Source of the DNA: Amycolatopsis sp. 2-15 | Lineage (GTDB): Bacteria; Actinomycetota; Actinomycetes; Mycobacteriales; Pseudonocardiaceae | NCBI RefSeq assembly: GCF_030285625.1 | Contig: NZ_CP127294.1 | Location: 878,001 to 942,000, forward strand | Direction: 5' to 3' | DNA length: 64,000 nucleotides | Translations under genes and position numbers: made by a program | The notes under the pieces: model-generated | Told to the model about the DNA's origin: nothing | Database searches by the model: none | Seen by the model: the letters and a program-made list of their open reading frames with translations, nothing else | In this document: positions 53,056-63,261 of the stretch, piece by piece | How positions within the stretch are numbered: the first letter of the stretch is position 1 | How the letters are laid out: each line of letters begins with the position of its first letter

Positions 53056-54005
53056 GCACGGTTCCCCGGCTGACCATCGGTCTGCCCGTGTACAACGGCG
53101 AGGAGTTCCTGGGCGAGGCGCTTGACGCGTTGCTCGGTCAGACGTACGAGGACTTCGAACTGGTCATCTCCGACAACGCGTCGGCCGACGGCACCGAAGA
53201 GATCTGCCGCCAGTACGCGGAGAAGGACTCGCGCATCCGCTACGTGCGCCAGGCCCGCAACATCGGCGCGACGCCCAACCACAACGTCCTGCTCGACCTC
53301 GCGCGCGGCGAGCTGTTCAAGTGGGCCTCGCACGACGACCTCTACGGACGCGAGCTGCTGGCCAAGTGCGTCGCGGTGCTCGACGAGCGGCCCGAGGTGA
53401 TCCTGGCGCACTCGCACCAGGCGATCATCGACGAGATCGGCGCCGTGACCGTGCCGCTGGACTACGTGCACAAGACCGACGCGCCCCGGCCGTCGACGCG
53501 GTTCAAGAGCCTGCTGTTCGAACCCGGCGGCGACGACTTCTACGGCGTGATGCGCACCGACGTGCTGCGCCGTGTGACGCCGATGGACAGCTACCACCAC
53601 GCCGACCGCACGTACGTGGCCGAGCTGGCGCTGCACGGGCCCTTCCACCAGGTGCCGGAGCTGCTGTACTTCCGCCGCGACCACCCGGACCGCGCCGAGC
53701 GCGCGAACCCGAGCAAACGTTCGCGGTGCGCGAACCTCGACCCGAAGCGCGGCAACCCGATCACGAACCCGACGGCGCGGCTGCTGGCCGAGTACGTGTG
53801 GGGTTACGTGCACGGCATCCGCAAGGCGCCGCTGTCCTCGCGCGAACGCCGGGCTTGTTACCTCGCGCTGGTCGAGTGGTTCACGAGCCGGGCCCGCCCG
53901 GGCGGCGGCGGGGAGCGGGTGGAGGACCGCGCGCCGGTGGCGGCCGACGAGCTGTCGCTGACCGTCGACCTGGTCGTGGCCGGCCGCGAACGGCGGGTTT
54001 CGTGA
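53052..54005 (+). CDS. Glycosyltransferase family 2
   Basis: 317 residues. GT-A fold with LTIGLPVYNGEEFLGEALDA, ELVISDNASADGTEEICRQY and a WASHDDL metal motif (DxD-like, about residue 95). Retains an acceptor half with HHADRTYVAELAL. It adds one sugar to the lipid-linked or cell-surface glycan. The ATG overlaps the flippase stop in ATGA and its stop overlaps the next start. Confidence 0.93.
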   Translation: MSTVPRLTIGLPVYNGEEFLGEALDALLGQTYEDFELVISDNASADGTEEICRQYAEKDSRIRYVRQARNIGATPNHNVLLDLARGELFKWASHDDLYGRELLAKCVAVLDERPEVILAHSHQAIIDEIGAVTVPLDYVHKTDAPRPSTRFKSLLFEPGGDDFYGVMRTDVLRRVTPMDSYHHADRTYVAELALHGPFHQVPELLYFRRDHPDRAERANPSKRSRCANLDPKRGNPITNPTARLLAEYVWGYVHGIRKAPLSSRERRACYLALVEWFTSRARPGGGGERVEDRAPVAADELSLTVDLVVAGRERRVS

Positions 54006-55186
54006 CCACACGCGTCGGCGTGTTCGGGCTCCTGGGCTCGGGCAACCTCGGCAACGACGGGTCGCTGGAAGCCGTGCTCGGTTTCCTGCGCGCGGAACAC
54101 CCGGACGCCGCGGTGACGGCGTTCTGCGGCGGGCCGGATGTCGTGCAGGCCCGCTACGGCGTGCCCGCGGTGCGGCTGAACTGGTACTCCGACGAGTACC
54201 GCACGGCGGTCGGCGTGCGCGCGATCGCCACGAAGGCGCTGGGCAAGCTCGTCGACCTGGTGCGCACGGCGCTCTGGGTGCGCCGCCAGCACGTGGTGAT
54301 CGTGCCGGGCATGGGCGTGCTGGAGGCGACGCTCCCGTTACGGCCGTGGGGTTTCCCCTACTCGTTGTTCCTGCTTTCGCTGCTGGGTCGGCTGTTCGGC
54401 ACGAAGGTCGCGCTCGTCAGCGTGGGCGCCGACCGGATCACGATGCCGGCCACGCGGTTCCTGGTGCGGCAGGCGGCGCAGCTCGCCGCGTACCGGTCCT
54501 ACCGCGACGAGCTGTCGCGCTCGGCCATGGCGGGCATGGGCGTGCGGACCGCGGGTGACGGCGTGTACCCGGACCTCGCGTTCGCGCTGCCGACGCCGGT
54601 CGCGGACGAGGATCCCCGGGCCGTGGGGGTCGGCGTGATGGCCTACTACGGCGGGAACGACGACCGCGCGCGCGGCGAGGAGATCTACCGGTCCTATGTG
54701 GACTCCCTGACGGAGTTCGTGCGGTACCTCGTGGCCGACGGGCGGCCGGTGCGGCTGTTCATCGGCGACCGGGCCGACCTCGCCGTGGTGGACGAGATCG
54801 TGGCCACGGTCGACTCACCGCTGGTCACGGCCGAGCCGCCGGGGTCGCTGGGCGAGCTGATGACCGCGATGGCCGGCGTGGGCACCGTGGTGGCCACGCG
54901 CTACCACAACGTGTTGTGCGCGTTGAAGGCCGGAAAACCGACGGTTGCGATGGGTTACGCGAAGAAGAATGACGTGCTGATGGCGGAAATGGGCCTCGGC
55001 GAGTTCTGCCAGGAGGCGCGGTCGGTGGACGTGCCACGGCTGATCGCGCAGTTCGAGGAGCTGGAAAGCCGCGCGCCGGAACTGAAAGCGACGCTGGACG
55101 AGCGCAACGAGGGCAACAAGCAACGCCTGAAATCCCAGTTCGCCGTGCTGTCATCCATCCTGTTCCCCATTTCGGAGGCCCGATGA
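54002..55186 (+). CDS. Polysaccharide pyruvyl transferase
   Basis: 394 residues of the CsaB/WcaK family. Typical N-terminal VGVFGLLGSGNLGNDGSLEA, middle VALVSVGADRITMPATRFL and C-terminal GTVVATRYHNVLCALKAGKP with YAKKNDVLMAEMGLGEFCQE. It adds a ketal-linked pyruvate from PEP to a sugar, giving the glycan a negative charge. GTGA overlap upstream and ATGA overlap downstream. Confidence 0.9.
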   Translation: MTTRVGVFGLLGSGNLGNDGSLEAVLGFLRAEHPDAAVTAFCGGPDVVQARYGVPAVRLNWYSDEYRTAVGVRAIATKALGKLVDLVRTALWVRRQHVVIVPGMGVLEATLPLRPWGFPYSLFLLSLLGRLFGTKVALVSVGADRITMPATRFLVRQAAQLAAYRSYRDELSRSAMAGMGVRTAGDGVYPDLAFALPTPVADEDPRAVGVGVMAYYGGNDDRARGEEIYRSYVDSLTEFVRYLVADGRPVRLFIGDRADLAVVDEIVATVDSPLVTAEPPGSLGELMTAMAGVGTVVATRYHNVLCALKAGKPTVAMGYAKKNDVLMAEMGLGEFCQEARSVDVPRLIAQFEELESRAPELKATLDERNEGNKQRLKSQFAVLSSILFPISEAR

Positions 55187-55725
55187 AAGCCATTCCCGTG
55201 CCGGCGATCTCCGGCCTGATCCTCTTCCAGCCGACCCCGCACCGCGACGAGCGCGGGTTCTTCTCGCGCACGTTCGACGCGGACGTCGCGCGGTCTGTCG
55301 GCATCGACCCGGACGCGTTTGTGCAGGACAGCGTGTCGCGGTCCGTGCGGGGCGTGGTGCGCGCGATGCACCTGCGCTCGGGCGACGGCGAGGCGAAGCT
55401 GGTGCGGTGCTCGTTCGGCGAGGTGTTCGACGTGGTCGTGGACCTGCGGCCGGAGTCGCCGACTTTCCGGGCCATGGAGACGTTCCGGCTTTCCGGCGAC
55501 ACCCAGGTGAGCGTTTACATCCCCGCCGGGTGCGCGCACGGGTTTCAGGCACTTTCCGATCTCGCTGACGTCTCGTATCGCATCGACCGCGTGCACAATC
55601 CGGACGAAGACGTCAGTATCGCCTACAACGATCCCGAACTCGCCATTCCGTGGCCACTGCCGGCCACGCTGATGTCCGAACGCGACAAGTCGGCGCCGTC
55701 GCTGGCCGATGCCTTGCGCACTTGA
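55183..55725 (+). CDS. dTDP-4-dehydrorhamnose 3,5-epimerase-like protein (RmlC family)
   Basis: 180-residue cupin. Features include GLILFQPTPHRDERGFFSRT, SRSVRGVVRAMHLRSG (active-site His) and SVYIPAGCAHGFQALSDLAD and YRIDRVHNPDEDVSIAYNDP. The usual Tyr in the last segment appears to be His, so it may epimerise one carbon only, or act on another nucleotide sugar. Coupled to the pyruvyltransferase by ATGA. Confidence 0.9.
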   Translation: MKAIPVPAISGLILFQPTPHRDERGFFSRTFDADVARSVGIDPDAFVQDSVSRSVRGVVRAMHLRSGDGEAKLVRCSFGEVFDVVVDLRPESPTFRAMETFRLSGDTQVSVYIPAGCAHGFQALSDLADVSYRIDRVHNPDEDVSIAYNDPELAIPWPLPATLMSERDKSAPSLADALRT

Positions 55726-55745
55726 GACCCTAGAAGGTGACCACA

Positions 55746-57056
55746 ATGGACCTGCCCCGCTCCCGTGCCGCGAACGAGCGGCTGCACCGGGTGATCCCCG
55801 GCGGCGCGCACACCTACGCCAAGGGTGAGGACCAGTACCCCGAGCACCTCGCGCCCGTGATCTCCCACGGCCGCGGCGCGCACGTGTGGGACGTCGACGG
55901 CAACGAGTACGTGGAGTACGGCTCGGGCCTGCGGTCGGTGAGCCTCGGGCACGCCCACCCACGCGTGACCGAGGCCGTGCGCCGCGAGATCGAGCGCGGC
56001 AGCAACTTCGCGCGTCCGTCCATTGTGGAAGCCGAGGCTGCGGAGCGGTTCCTCGAGAACGTGCCGACCTCGGACATGGTCAAGTTCACCAAGAACGGCT
56101 CCGACGCGACGACGGCCGGCGTGCGGCTCGCGCGCGCCGTGACCGGCCGGCCGCTGGTCGCGTTGTGCGCCGACCACGCGTTCTTCTCCACCGACGACTG
56201 GTTCATCGGCACCACGGCGATGGCGGCCGGCATCCCGGGTGAGATCACCTCGTTGACCGTGCGCTTCCCGTACGGCGACCTCGCCGCGGCCGAAGCCTTG
56301 CTGCAGCAGCACGACGGGCAGATCGCGTGCCTGATCCTGGAGGCCGCCACGCAGCAGGACCCGCCGGACGGGTATCTCGCGGGCCTGCGCGACCTCGCCC
56401 ACCGCTACGGCGCGCTGCTGGTCTTCGACGAGATGATCACCGGCTTCCGCTTCTCCGAGCACGGTGCGCAGGGCCTGTTCGGCGTGACACCGGACCTCTC
56501 GACGTTCGGCAAGGCGCTCGGCAACGGCTTCGCCGTGTCCGCGCTGGCGGGCCGCCGCGAGTTCATGGAGCTCGGCGGCCTGCGCGACCCGCGCGACCGC
56601 GTGTTCCTCCTGTCCACCACCCACGGCGCCGAGACGCACTCGCTTGCCGCGGCGATGGCCGTGATGGACACGTACGAAGCCGAGGACGTCACCGCCCGGC
56701 TGCACGCGCTGGGCGCGCGGCTGGCCGCCGGCGTCCGCGAGGTGGCGGCGTCGCACGGCGTGGCCGACCACGTGGTGGTCCGCGGCCGCGACAGCAACCT
56801 GGTCTTCGGCACGCTCGACGCGTCCGGCGCGCCGTCCCAGGACTACCGGACGTTGTTCCTGCGCCAGCTCGTGACGGGCGGCGTGCTGGGGCCGTCGTTC
56901 GTGGTCAGCGCGGCCCTGACGGACGCGGACATCGACCACACCGTCGAGGTCGTCGCCGCGGCCTGCGTGGTTTACCGCAAGGCACTGGACGCGGGCGACC
57001 CGTCGCCGTGGCTGGGCGGGCGGCCAGTGAAGCCGGTGTTCCGGCGCAAGGCCTGA
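55746..57056 (+). CDS. Class III aminotransferase, GSAM-like
   Basis: 436 residues of PLP-dependent fold I. The Lys is in DLSTFGKALGNGFA (about residue 260); earlier segments are AHVWDVDGNEYVEYGSGLRS and FTKNGSDATTAGVRLARAV and FDEMITGFR. It resembles glutamate-1-semialdehyde aminomutase but sits in a sugar cluster, where homologues transfer an amine to a keto-sugar or glycan-linked acid. The ATG at 55746 follows AAGGTG by six bases; a GTG nine bases earlier has no ribosome binding site. Last gene of the operon, 20 bases after the epimerase. Confidence 0.9.
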   Translation: MDLPRSRAANERLHRVIPGGAHTYAKGEDQYPEHLAPVISHGRGAHVWDVDGNEYVEYGSGLRSVSLGHAHPRVTEAVRREIERGSNFARPSIVEAEAAERFLENVPTSDMVKFTKNGSDATTAGVRLARAVTGRPLVALCADHAFFSTDDWFIGTTAMAAGIPGEITSLTVRFPYGDLAAAEALLQQHDGQIACLILEAATQQDPPDGYLAGLRDLAHRYGALLVFDEMITGFRFSEHGAQGLFGVTPDLSTFGKALGNGFAVSALAGRREFMELGGLRDPRDRVFLLSTTHGAETHSLAAAMAVMDTYEAEDVTARLHALGARLAAGVREVAASHGVADHVVVRGRDSNLVFGTLDASGAPSQDYRTLFLRQLVTGGVLGPSFVVSAALTDADIDHTVEVVAAACVVYRKALDAGDPSPWLGGRPVKPVFRRKA

Positions 57057-57073
57057 TCAACGCAGGGCCTGAG

Positions 57074-57775
57074 CTACTTGACGAGCACCAGGTAGGCGAA
57101 CCCGAGCACACCCCGATAGGCGCTGACGTACTCGCGTTCGCGGGTGTCGAGCCACTCGCGCGTCTCGGTGGCGCGCGGGTCGTCGGGGTTGGCCAGCAGC
57201 CACCGCAGCCGGCCGGCGCGGGCGGTGGACTCGAAGTCGTCCCACTCGCGCTGGTCGGCGGTGGACAGGTGGAGCACGCGCCAGCCCGTGTCGCGGCAGG
57301 CTTCGAGGAGGGTGGGCAGCGAGAGGACCTCGTCGCCGAAGATTCCGTGGGCGGCGGGCGTGGGTTCGGTTGACCAGCAGCCGTCGCCGTAGAGCAGGTG
57401 GTCGGTGACCCCGCCGAGGGCGGCCAGGGCCTGGCGGGTGCCGCCGAAGGCGTGGGACGCGCCGATGCAGAGCGCGCGGTCGGCGTGGCCCTGCCAGCCG
57501 GCGGCGTCCTGTTCGACGAACTCGACCCGGACGCCGCGTTGCTTCGCCGCGCGGCGGCCGCGTTCGATCGCCACTTCGTCGGTGTCCACGGCGATGCCTC
57601 GCGCGGCCGTGCCGTCGACCGCGTGGATCAGCAGCTCACCCCAGCCGGCGCCGAGGTCGACCACGGTGCCGTCGGTGACGTCGAGGCGTTCGAGCAGCAA
57701 GGCGGCGTGGGATTCGTCGAGCGGGGCGTTCCAGCGCATGGCGGAACGGCGGGAGAGCGTGAAGTCGTCGGGCAC
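57074..57775 (-). CDS. SAM-dependent methyltransferase
   Basis: 233 residues. Rossmann-fold methyltransferase with motif I VVDLGAGWGELLIHAVD (about residues 37-53), acidic GIAVDTDEVAIERG, and DGCWSTEPTPAAHGIFGDEV beyond. The substrate is unknown; the layout resembles class I enzymes acting on small molecules. GTG start at 57775. It is read opposite to the glycan operon and converges with it, with 17 bases between stop codons, so it is probably separate from it. Confidence 0.85.
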   Translation of the reverse strand: MPDDFTLSRRSAMRWNAPLDESHAALLLERLDVTDGTVVDLGAGWGELLIHAVDGTAARGIAVDTDEVAIERGRRAAKQRGVRVEFVEQDAAGWQGHADRALCIGASHAFGGTRQALAALGGVTDHLLYGDGCWSTEPTPAAHGIFGDEVLSLPTLLEACRDTGWRVLHLSTADQREWDDFESTARAGRLRWLLANPDDPRATETREWLDTREREYVSAYRGVLGFAYLVLVK

Positions 57776-58743
57776 GGGCGACAGCCTCGCGGCCGGACCG
57801 CGGAGTTGTCACACGGTTTTCCTCGGCCTAAGTGATCGACATCTCGGTTGAACGGGCGGTGAACCGCCGGGGTTTCTGGCACGGTGTCTCAGTCATGAGC
57901 AACCCCTTGATCGCGCCGACGCAGGACTCGACGAAGGCGTATTCGGGCATTTCGTTGTTGGAGTCGGCGAACGACTTGTCGACGGCGATCAAGTCGGGTG
58001 ACTGGGCGTCGGTGGCGATGGGGGCGGTCGGGACGGCGCTGGATGCGTTGTCGATGGCGATGGACCCGTTCGGCGCGATCCTCGCGGCCGGGGTGTCGTG
58101 GTTGATGGAACACGTCGGCCCGTTGAAGGACGCGCTCAACGGGCTCACCGGCAACGCCGACCAGATCAAGGCGCAGTCGGAGACCTGGGCGAATGTCGCC
58201 AAGGAACTGGGCAGTGTCGCCTCGGATCTGACGGACGCGGTGTCGGCGGATCTGCAGTCGTGGTCGGGATCGGCCTCCGATGCCTATCGGCAGCGGGCGC
58301 AGGATCTGAGCACGTCGTTGCAAGCCGCACAGAAGGGCTGCGAGGGCGCCTCAAGTGGCGTGAAGACCGCGGGTGAGGTCGTGGCGGCGGTCCGCACCCT
58401 GGTGCGGGACATCATCTCCGAGCTGATCGGGCATTTGATCAGCTGGGCGCTGCAGGTGATCTTCACCCTCGGGATCGGGCTGGCGTGGGTGGTGCCGCAG
58501 GTCGTGAGCGCGGTGGCCAAGACCGCCTCACAGATCACCGGGCTCGTGACGAAGCTGGTGAAGGCCCTCAAGGCGTTGGTGCCGTTGCTGAAGAAGGCCG
58601 GGACGTTGTTCGAGGACGCCGGCAAGGCGTTCAAGAGCCTCAAGGGCGGCAAGGTCGCCCCACCACCGAAGACCAAAGACCTCTCCGGCACCCCGAAAGC
58701 CCCGCCGGGCAAATCCGGCGGCGCCGACAGCGGGGGCACCAAA

Positions 58744-58975
58744 GCCTCGGGTTACGAGGGCACTCCCAAGGACTACACCCCGCCACCCGCATCCAAGGGC
58801 GCCGACGACGGGACACACGCGTCCGGCTACGAGGGCACCCCCAAGGACTACACCCCGCCACCCGGTTCGAAGGGCGCCGACGACGGCGGCTCCGGAGGGT
58901 CGGGGTACTCCGGCGGCCCCACGGACTACACACCACCGGCGGGCAAGGCGGGCAAATCGGGCGACGACGCGACAC
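58744..58975 (+). repeat. Three 25-residue repeats in the toxin linker
   Basis: The 75-base unit encoding SGYEGTPKDYTPPP-SKGADDG occurs twice almost identically (starts 58744 and 58819) and a third, degenerate copy (SGYSGGPTDYTPPAGKAGKS) starts at about 58897. It joins the WXG-like head to the RHS shell. The third unit ends exactly at the first frameshift. Confidence 0.9.
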
Positions 58976-61900
58976 GCGTCCAGCGCCGGGGACCCGCCGC
59001 CGGCCAAGAGCAGCCCGCCGCCGAAGGACCCACCGCCGGTGAAGAGCGACCCGCCGCCGTTCGACCCGCCGCCGGCCGACCGCGGCGTCTCGGGTGGCGG
59101 CGCGGGCAAGAGCGGTGGTGCCAAGGACACCACCACGAAGCAGAGCTCCATCAAGGACAGCAACACCACCCCGCGCTCGAACGACACCCCGACGGCCGAC
59201 CGCCTCGCCTGTGGTGACCCGATCGACGTGTCCACGGGCCGGGTCATGCTCACGCAGGAGGACGTCCGGCTGGACGCGGCGCTGCCGCTGGTCCTCTCCC
59301 GCACGCACTTGTCGTCGTACCGGATCGGGCGGGCCTTCGGCGCGTCGTGGGCCTCGACCCTCGACCAGCGGCTCGAAGCCGACGGCGACGCCGTGCACTT
59401 CGCGCCGAAGACGGCACCTTCCTCGAGTACCCGAAGCCCGTGGTCGGCGGCGAGGTGCTGCCCGTGACCGGCGCGGCGTGGCCGCTGACGCGCGCCATCG
59501 ACGGCTCCTACGTGCTCACCCAGCCCGATCTCGGCCGCGCGCTGCTGTTCTCCGGCGCGACCGGGCGTCTGGTCACGGTGAGCACCATGACCGGCGACCA
59601 GCACTTCCGCCTCTCCTACGACGACGCGGGCACGCTGACCGACCTCACGCACTCGGCGGGCCACCACGTCGGTGTGACCACCGACGACGGCCGCGTCACC
59701 GAACTGACGCTGCTCAGCGGCGGCGCGCCGGTCGTTCTCGTGCGCTACGCCTACGACGAGCGCGCGAACCTGGCCGAGGTCCGCAACTCCTCGGACCTCC
59801 CGCTGCGCTTCGGTTACGACGCCGAGGGCCGGCTCGCGAGCTGGGAAGACCGCAACGGCATGTGGTACCGCTACTCCTACGACGCGCAGGGCCGCTGCGT
59901 ACGCGCCGAAGGCCGCGACGGCGACCTGCGCTACAGCCTCGCGTACGAGCCGCGCCGCACCACGGCCGTCGACTCGCTCGGCGCCACCACGGTGTTCGAC
60001 CTCAACGACGCGTTCCAGGTCGTCGCGGTCACCGACCCGCTCGGCTTCACCACGCGCATGGAATGGGACGACCGCGACCGGCTGCTCTCGAGCACCGACG
60101 CGCTGGGCGCCACCACCCGCAACCACTACGACGAGGCCGGCGACCTCGTGGAGATCGTCGCCGCCGACGGCTCCCGCACCACCGCCGAGTACGACGACGA
60201 GCACCGCCCGGTGAAGGTCGTCGAGGCCGACGGCGCGGTGTGGCTGCGGGAATACACGGAGGACGGTGACGTCGCGGCGGCCGTCGACCCGCTCGGCGCC
60301 CGCACGCGCTTCGAGTACGTGCGACCGGGGCTGCCCGCCACCGTCACCGGGCCGCTCGGCGAGGTGACCCGCTACGAGTACGACGCCGCGGGGCTCCCGG
60401 TCGCGGTGACCGACGCCGTCGGCGCGACACAGCGCACGGTGTTCGACCGCTTCGGCCGGCCCGCCGCCGAAACCACCGCGCTGGGCGCGGTCACGCGCAC
60501 CGCGTGGACCGTCGAGGGCGAGCGGCTGAACGTCACGCGCCCGGACGGCACGAGCGTGTCCTACCGCCACGACGGCGAAGGCAACCTCCGCGAAACCCGC
60601 GAAGCCACCACCGTCTCGCGCACGGAGTACTCCGGGTTCGACCGGCCCGTCGCGATGACCGCGGTCGACGGCTCGCGCGTGGAACTGAGCTACGACACCG
60701 AAACCCGCGTCACGGGCGTGCGCAACGAGCTGGGCGCGCAGTGGCGCTACGAGTACGACGCCGCCGGGCGGCTCGCCGCCGACACCGACTACGACGGCCG
60801 CCGCCGCGCCTTCCGCTACGACGCCGCGGGCCGGCTGGTCGAGCAGACCTCGGCCGGCGGCCGGGTGCTGCGCTTCGGCTACGACGCGCTGGGCCGGATC
60901 GTGCGGCTCGACGCCGACGGCGTCGTCGCCACCTACGAGTACGACGCCGCCGGCCGGCTCGTCCGGGCCGTCAACGAGGACGCGGACCTGCGCCGCACCT
61001 ACGACCAGGCCGGCCGGCTGGTCGAGGAGTCGGTGAACGGCCGCGTGCTGTCGTCCGCTTTCGACGCTTCGGGCCGGCGCACCTCGCGCACGACGCCGAC
61101 CGGCGCCCGCGCCGAATGGCGCCACGACGCCGCGGGCCGGCCGATCGCGCTGCTCACCGCGGGCCGCGAGCTCACCTTCGTGCGTGACCTCGAAGGCCGC
61201 GAGGTCGAGCGACGGCTGGGGAACGTGCAGCTGCGCCAGGCGTGGGACGCCCGCGACCGGCTCGTCATGCAGACCCTCGCCGACGGGCGGCCGCTGCAGC
61301 AGCGCTCGCTGCACTACCGCCACGACGACACCGTGACCGCGGTCGACGACGCCCTGGCCGGGCGGCGGCAGCTGCGGCTGGACCCGATCGGCCGTCCGCT
61401 GGCCGTCGAGGGCCCGGCGAGCCGCGAGGCCTACGGCTACGACGCGGCGGGCAACCTCCTGCAGCCGGGAAACCGCGTTTACGCCGGCAGCCTGCTCAAG
61501 CGCGACGACACCGCGGAGTACGAGTACGACCCGGACGGCAAGCTCGTGCTGCGCCGGACCGCAGATCATTCGGAATGGCGATACGAGTGGGACGGTCACG
61601 AGCGGCTCGTCGCCGTGCACACCACGGCCGGCCACCACTGGCGCTACCGCTACGACGCACTCGGCCGCCGCGTCGCCAAGGAACTCCTCGACGCCGCCGG
61701 CGCCCTGCGCACCCGCACCGAGTTCACCTGGGACGGTGAGCAGCTCGCCGAGCAGGTCACCGACGGCGTGCGCGCGCTCGTCTGGCACACCGAACCCGGC
61801 GGCGGCCGCGTGCTCACGCAGACCGAACGCGTGCTGCACCAGGCGAGCGGCGAATGGCGCGACCACAGCCTGCGCGGCGTGGTCACCGACCTCGCCGGCG

Positions 61901-62171
61901 CCCCGACCGAGCTGCTCGACGCCGAGCAGGGCCTGGTCTGGCACGGCACGCTCACCGTGTGGGGCGCCGCGACCGGTCCGATGCCGACGCCGCTGCGCTT
62001 CGCCGGGCAGTACCACGACGACGAAACGGGCCTGCACTACAACTTCCACCGCTACTACGACCCGAACGCGGCCCGCTACCTCAGCCCCGACCCGTCGGGC
62101 CTGAGCCCGGCGACGAACCCGTACGCCTACGTCGCCGACCCGGTCGGCTGGACCGACCCGCTCGGGCTGGC

Positions 62172-63261
62172 GCCGTGCAAGCTGTCGTTCGACCAGGCGC
62201 ACAGCACCCCGGACGGGCCCTCGCTGAACCTGCGCGGACCACGCAAGTCGGACAAGACGGGCCGGACGCCGAACAAGATCCGCGACGAGGACAAGTTCAA
62301 CGACATCGCGCAGACGGCCGGCGTGCCGAACCCGCACAAGCAGCGCCTGACGCTCAACGGCGACGCCCAGACGATGGTGGAGAACAACCGCGGGCTTGGC
62401 GGGAAGCTGCACCAGCACGCGCGTGATGAAGGTCTGGTCAACCCGGTGTCCAAGGACCGCCAGGCCGTCGAGGCGCTGGGCCGCAACGACCCCGACACAA
62501 AAGACTTCTGGGCGCAGCAGGACCGCCGCGACCAGCACACCGCGAACCAGGTGGTCGAGAACAACAAGCAGGGCCACAACGATCTCGGCCGCGACCAGGA
62601 AGTGGACGACCGGCTGCGGCCCGTCATGGACAAGCACGAGGCCACCGGCTCGTTGCTGGACAAGTACGACGGTGTGGTCGTCGGCGGCAGGCACGACGGC
62701 AAGCACCCGGGCCTGGAGATGATGCGCGACAACATGGGCGACCTGAAGAACAACGGCGTCAACAAGGTCTACCTGGAAAGCCTGCGCGACGACGCGCACA
62801 ACGGCATGGTCAAGGACTACTTGAACTCGCCGCCAGGCAGCGAGATGCACCCGGATTTGAAGAAGTACCTCGACTCCAGCCCGAACGGCAAGCTGGTGGG
62901 CCAGGTCATCGACTCGGCGAAAAAGGAGGGCGTCGACGTGATCGGCATCGGCGGCAACCCCGCCCGGCGCGACCTCGACGGCACCGCCGGGCTCTTCCAG
63001 CGCCACGCGATGTTCAACTCCTACGGCGCCGAGTCGGTGGCGCACCACCAGGCGGCCAACCCGGGCAAGTACGTGATGGAGATCGGCGAGGCGCACGGCA
63101 AACCGCACACGTGGAACGGGGCCGCACCGGTCAAAGTCGGTGGCGTCGACCTGCCGCCGAGGTCGGCGGGGATCGGCGACCTGCTCGGCGTGCCGCAGGT
63201 GAAAGGCGACGGCCCGGGTGGCACGCTGCAGCGGATCGACGGTTCGACCGACCTGAGCTGA
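62172..63261 (+). other. C-terminal toxin domain of the RHS protein, TIKI/ChaN-like motif set
   Basis: The last 363 residues follow the RHS core end and are rich in Lys, Asn, Asp and His, unlike the shell. The distal ~195 residues carry VVVGGRHDGKHPGLEMM (first GxxH, about 62682), NKVYLESLRDDAHNG (Glu, about 62777), VDVIGIGGNPARRDLDG, QRHAMFNSYG (Arg/Asn) and YVMEIGEAHGKPH (second GxxH, about 63084). Twin GxxH motifs, one Glu and one Arg are the signature reported for TIKI/TraB/ChaN/EreA-fold proteins, some of which are proteases or esterases. The assignment is by motif only. The residues before it look like a linker or trafficking region. Confidence 0.5.

Larger units (their letters stand above)
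57895..63261 (+). pseudogene. WXG-like/RHS-repeat polymorphic toxin, broken by two compensating indels
   Basis: A single ~1790-codon gene readable in three consecutive frames. Frame 1 (57895 to about 58972) is an ESX-like head: helical pair with WSGSASDAY near residue 126, then an amphipathic membrane-like helix region (about 185-245), then Pro/Gly repeats. Frame 2 (about 58972-59406) continues PPPAKSSPPPK, CGDPIDVSTGRVML and the RHS start domain. Frame 3 (59406-63261) holds over thirty YD/RHS repeats, the core end YLSPDPSGLSPATN with GWTDPLGLAP, and a 363-residue toxin tip. The first slip matches loss of AC from an ACACAC tract, the second loss of one G at GCGCC|GAAGAC. As sequenced, translation would stop at 59217. 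Head, shell and tip are otherwise intact, so it may be a recent mutation or an assembly error. Confidence 0.85.

Noticed and set aside
57074..57775. Methyltransferase as an eleventh member of the glycan operon
   Set aside because: It is on the opposite strand and convergent with the operon, so it cannot share the transcript.
58528..63108. Very long open frame (over 1500 codons) on the minus strand opposite the RHS toxin
   Set aside because: It is the high-GC antisense shadow of the RHS frame: low-complexity Arg/Val/Gly composition, no domain recognised, and the plus strand has clear YD repeats.
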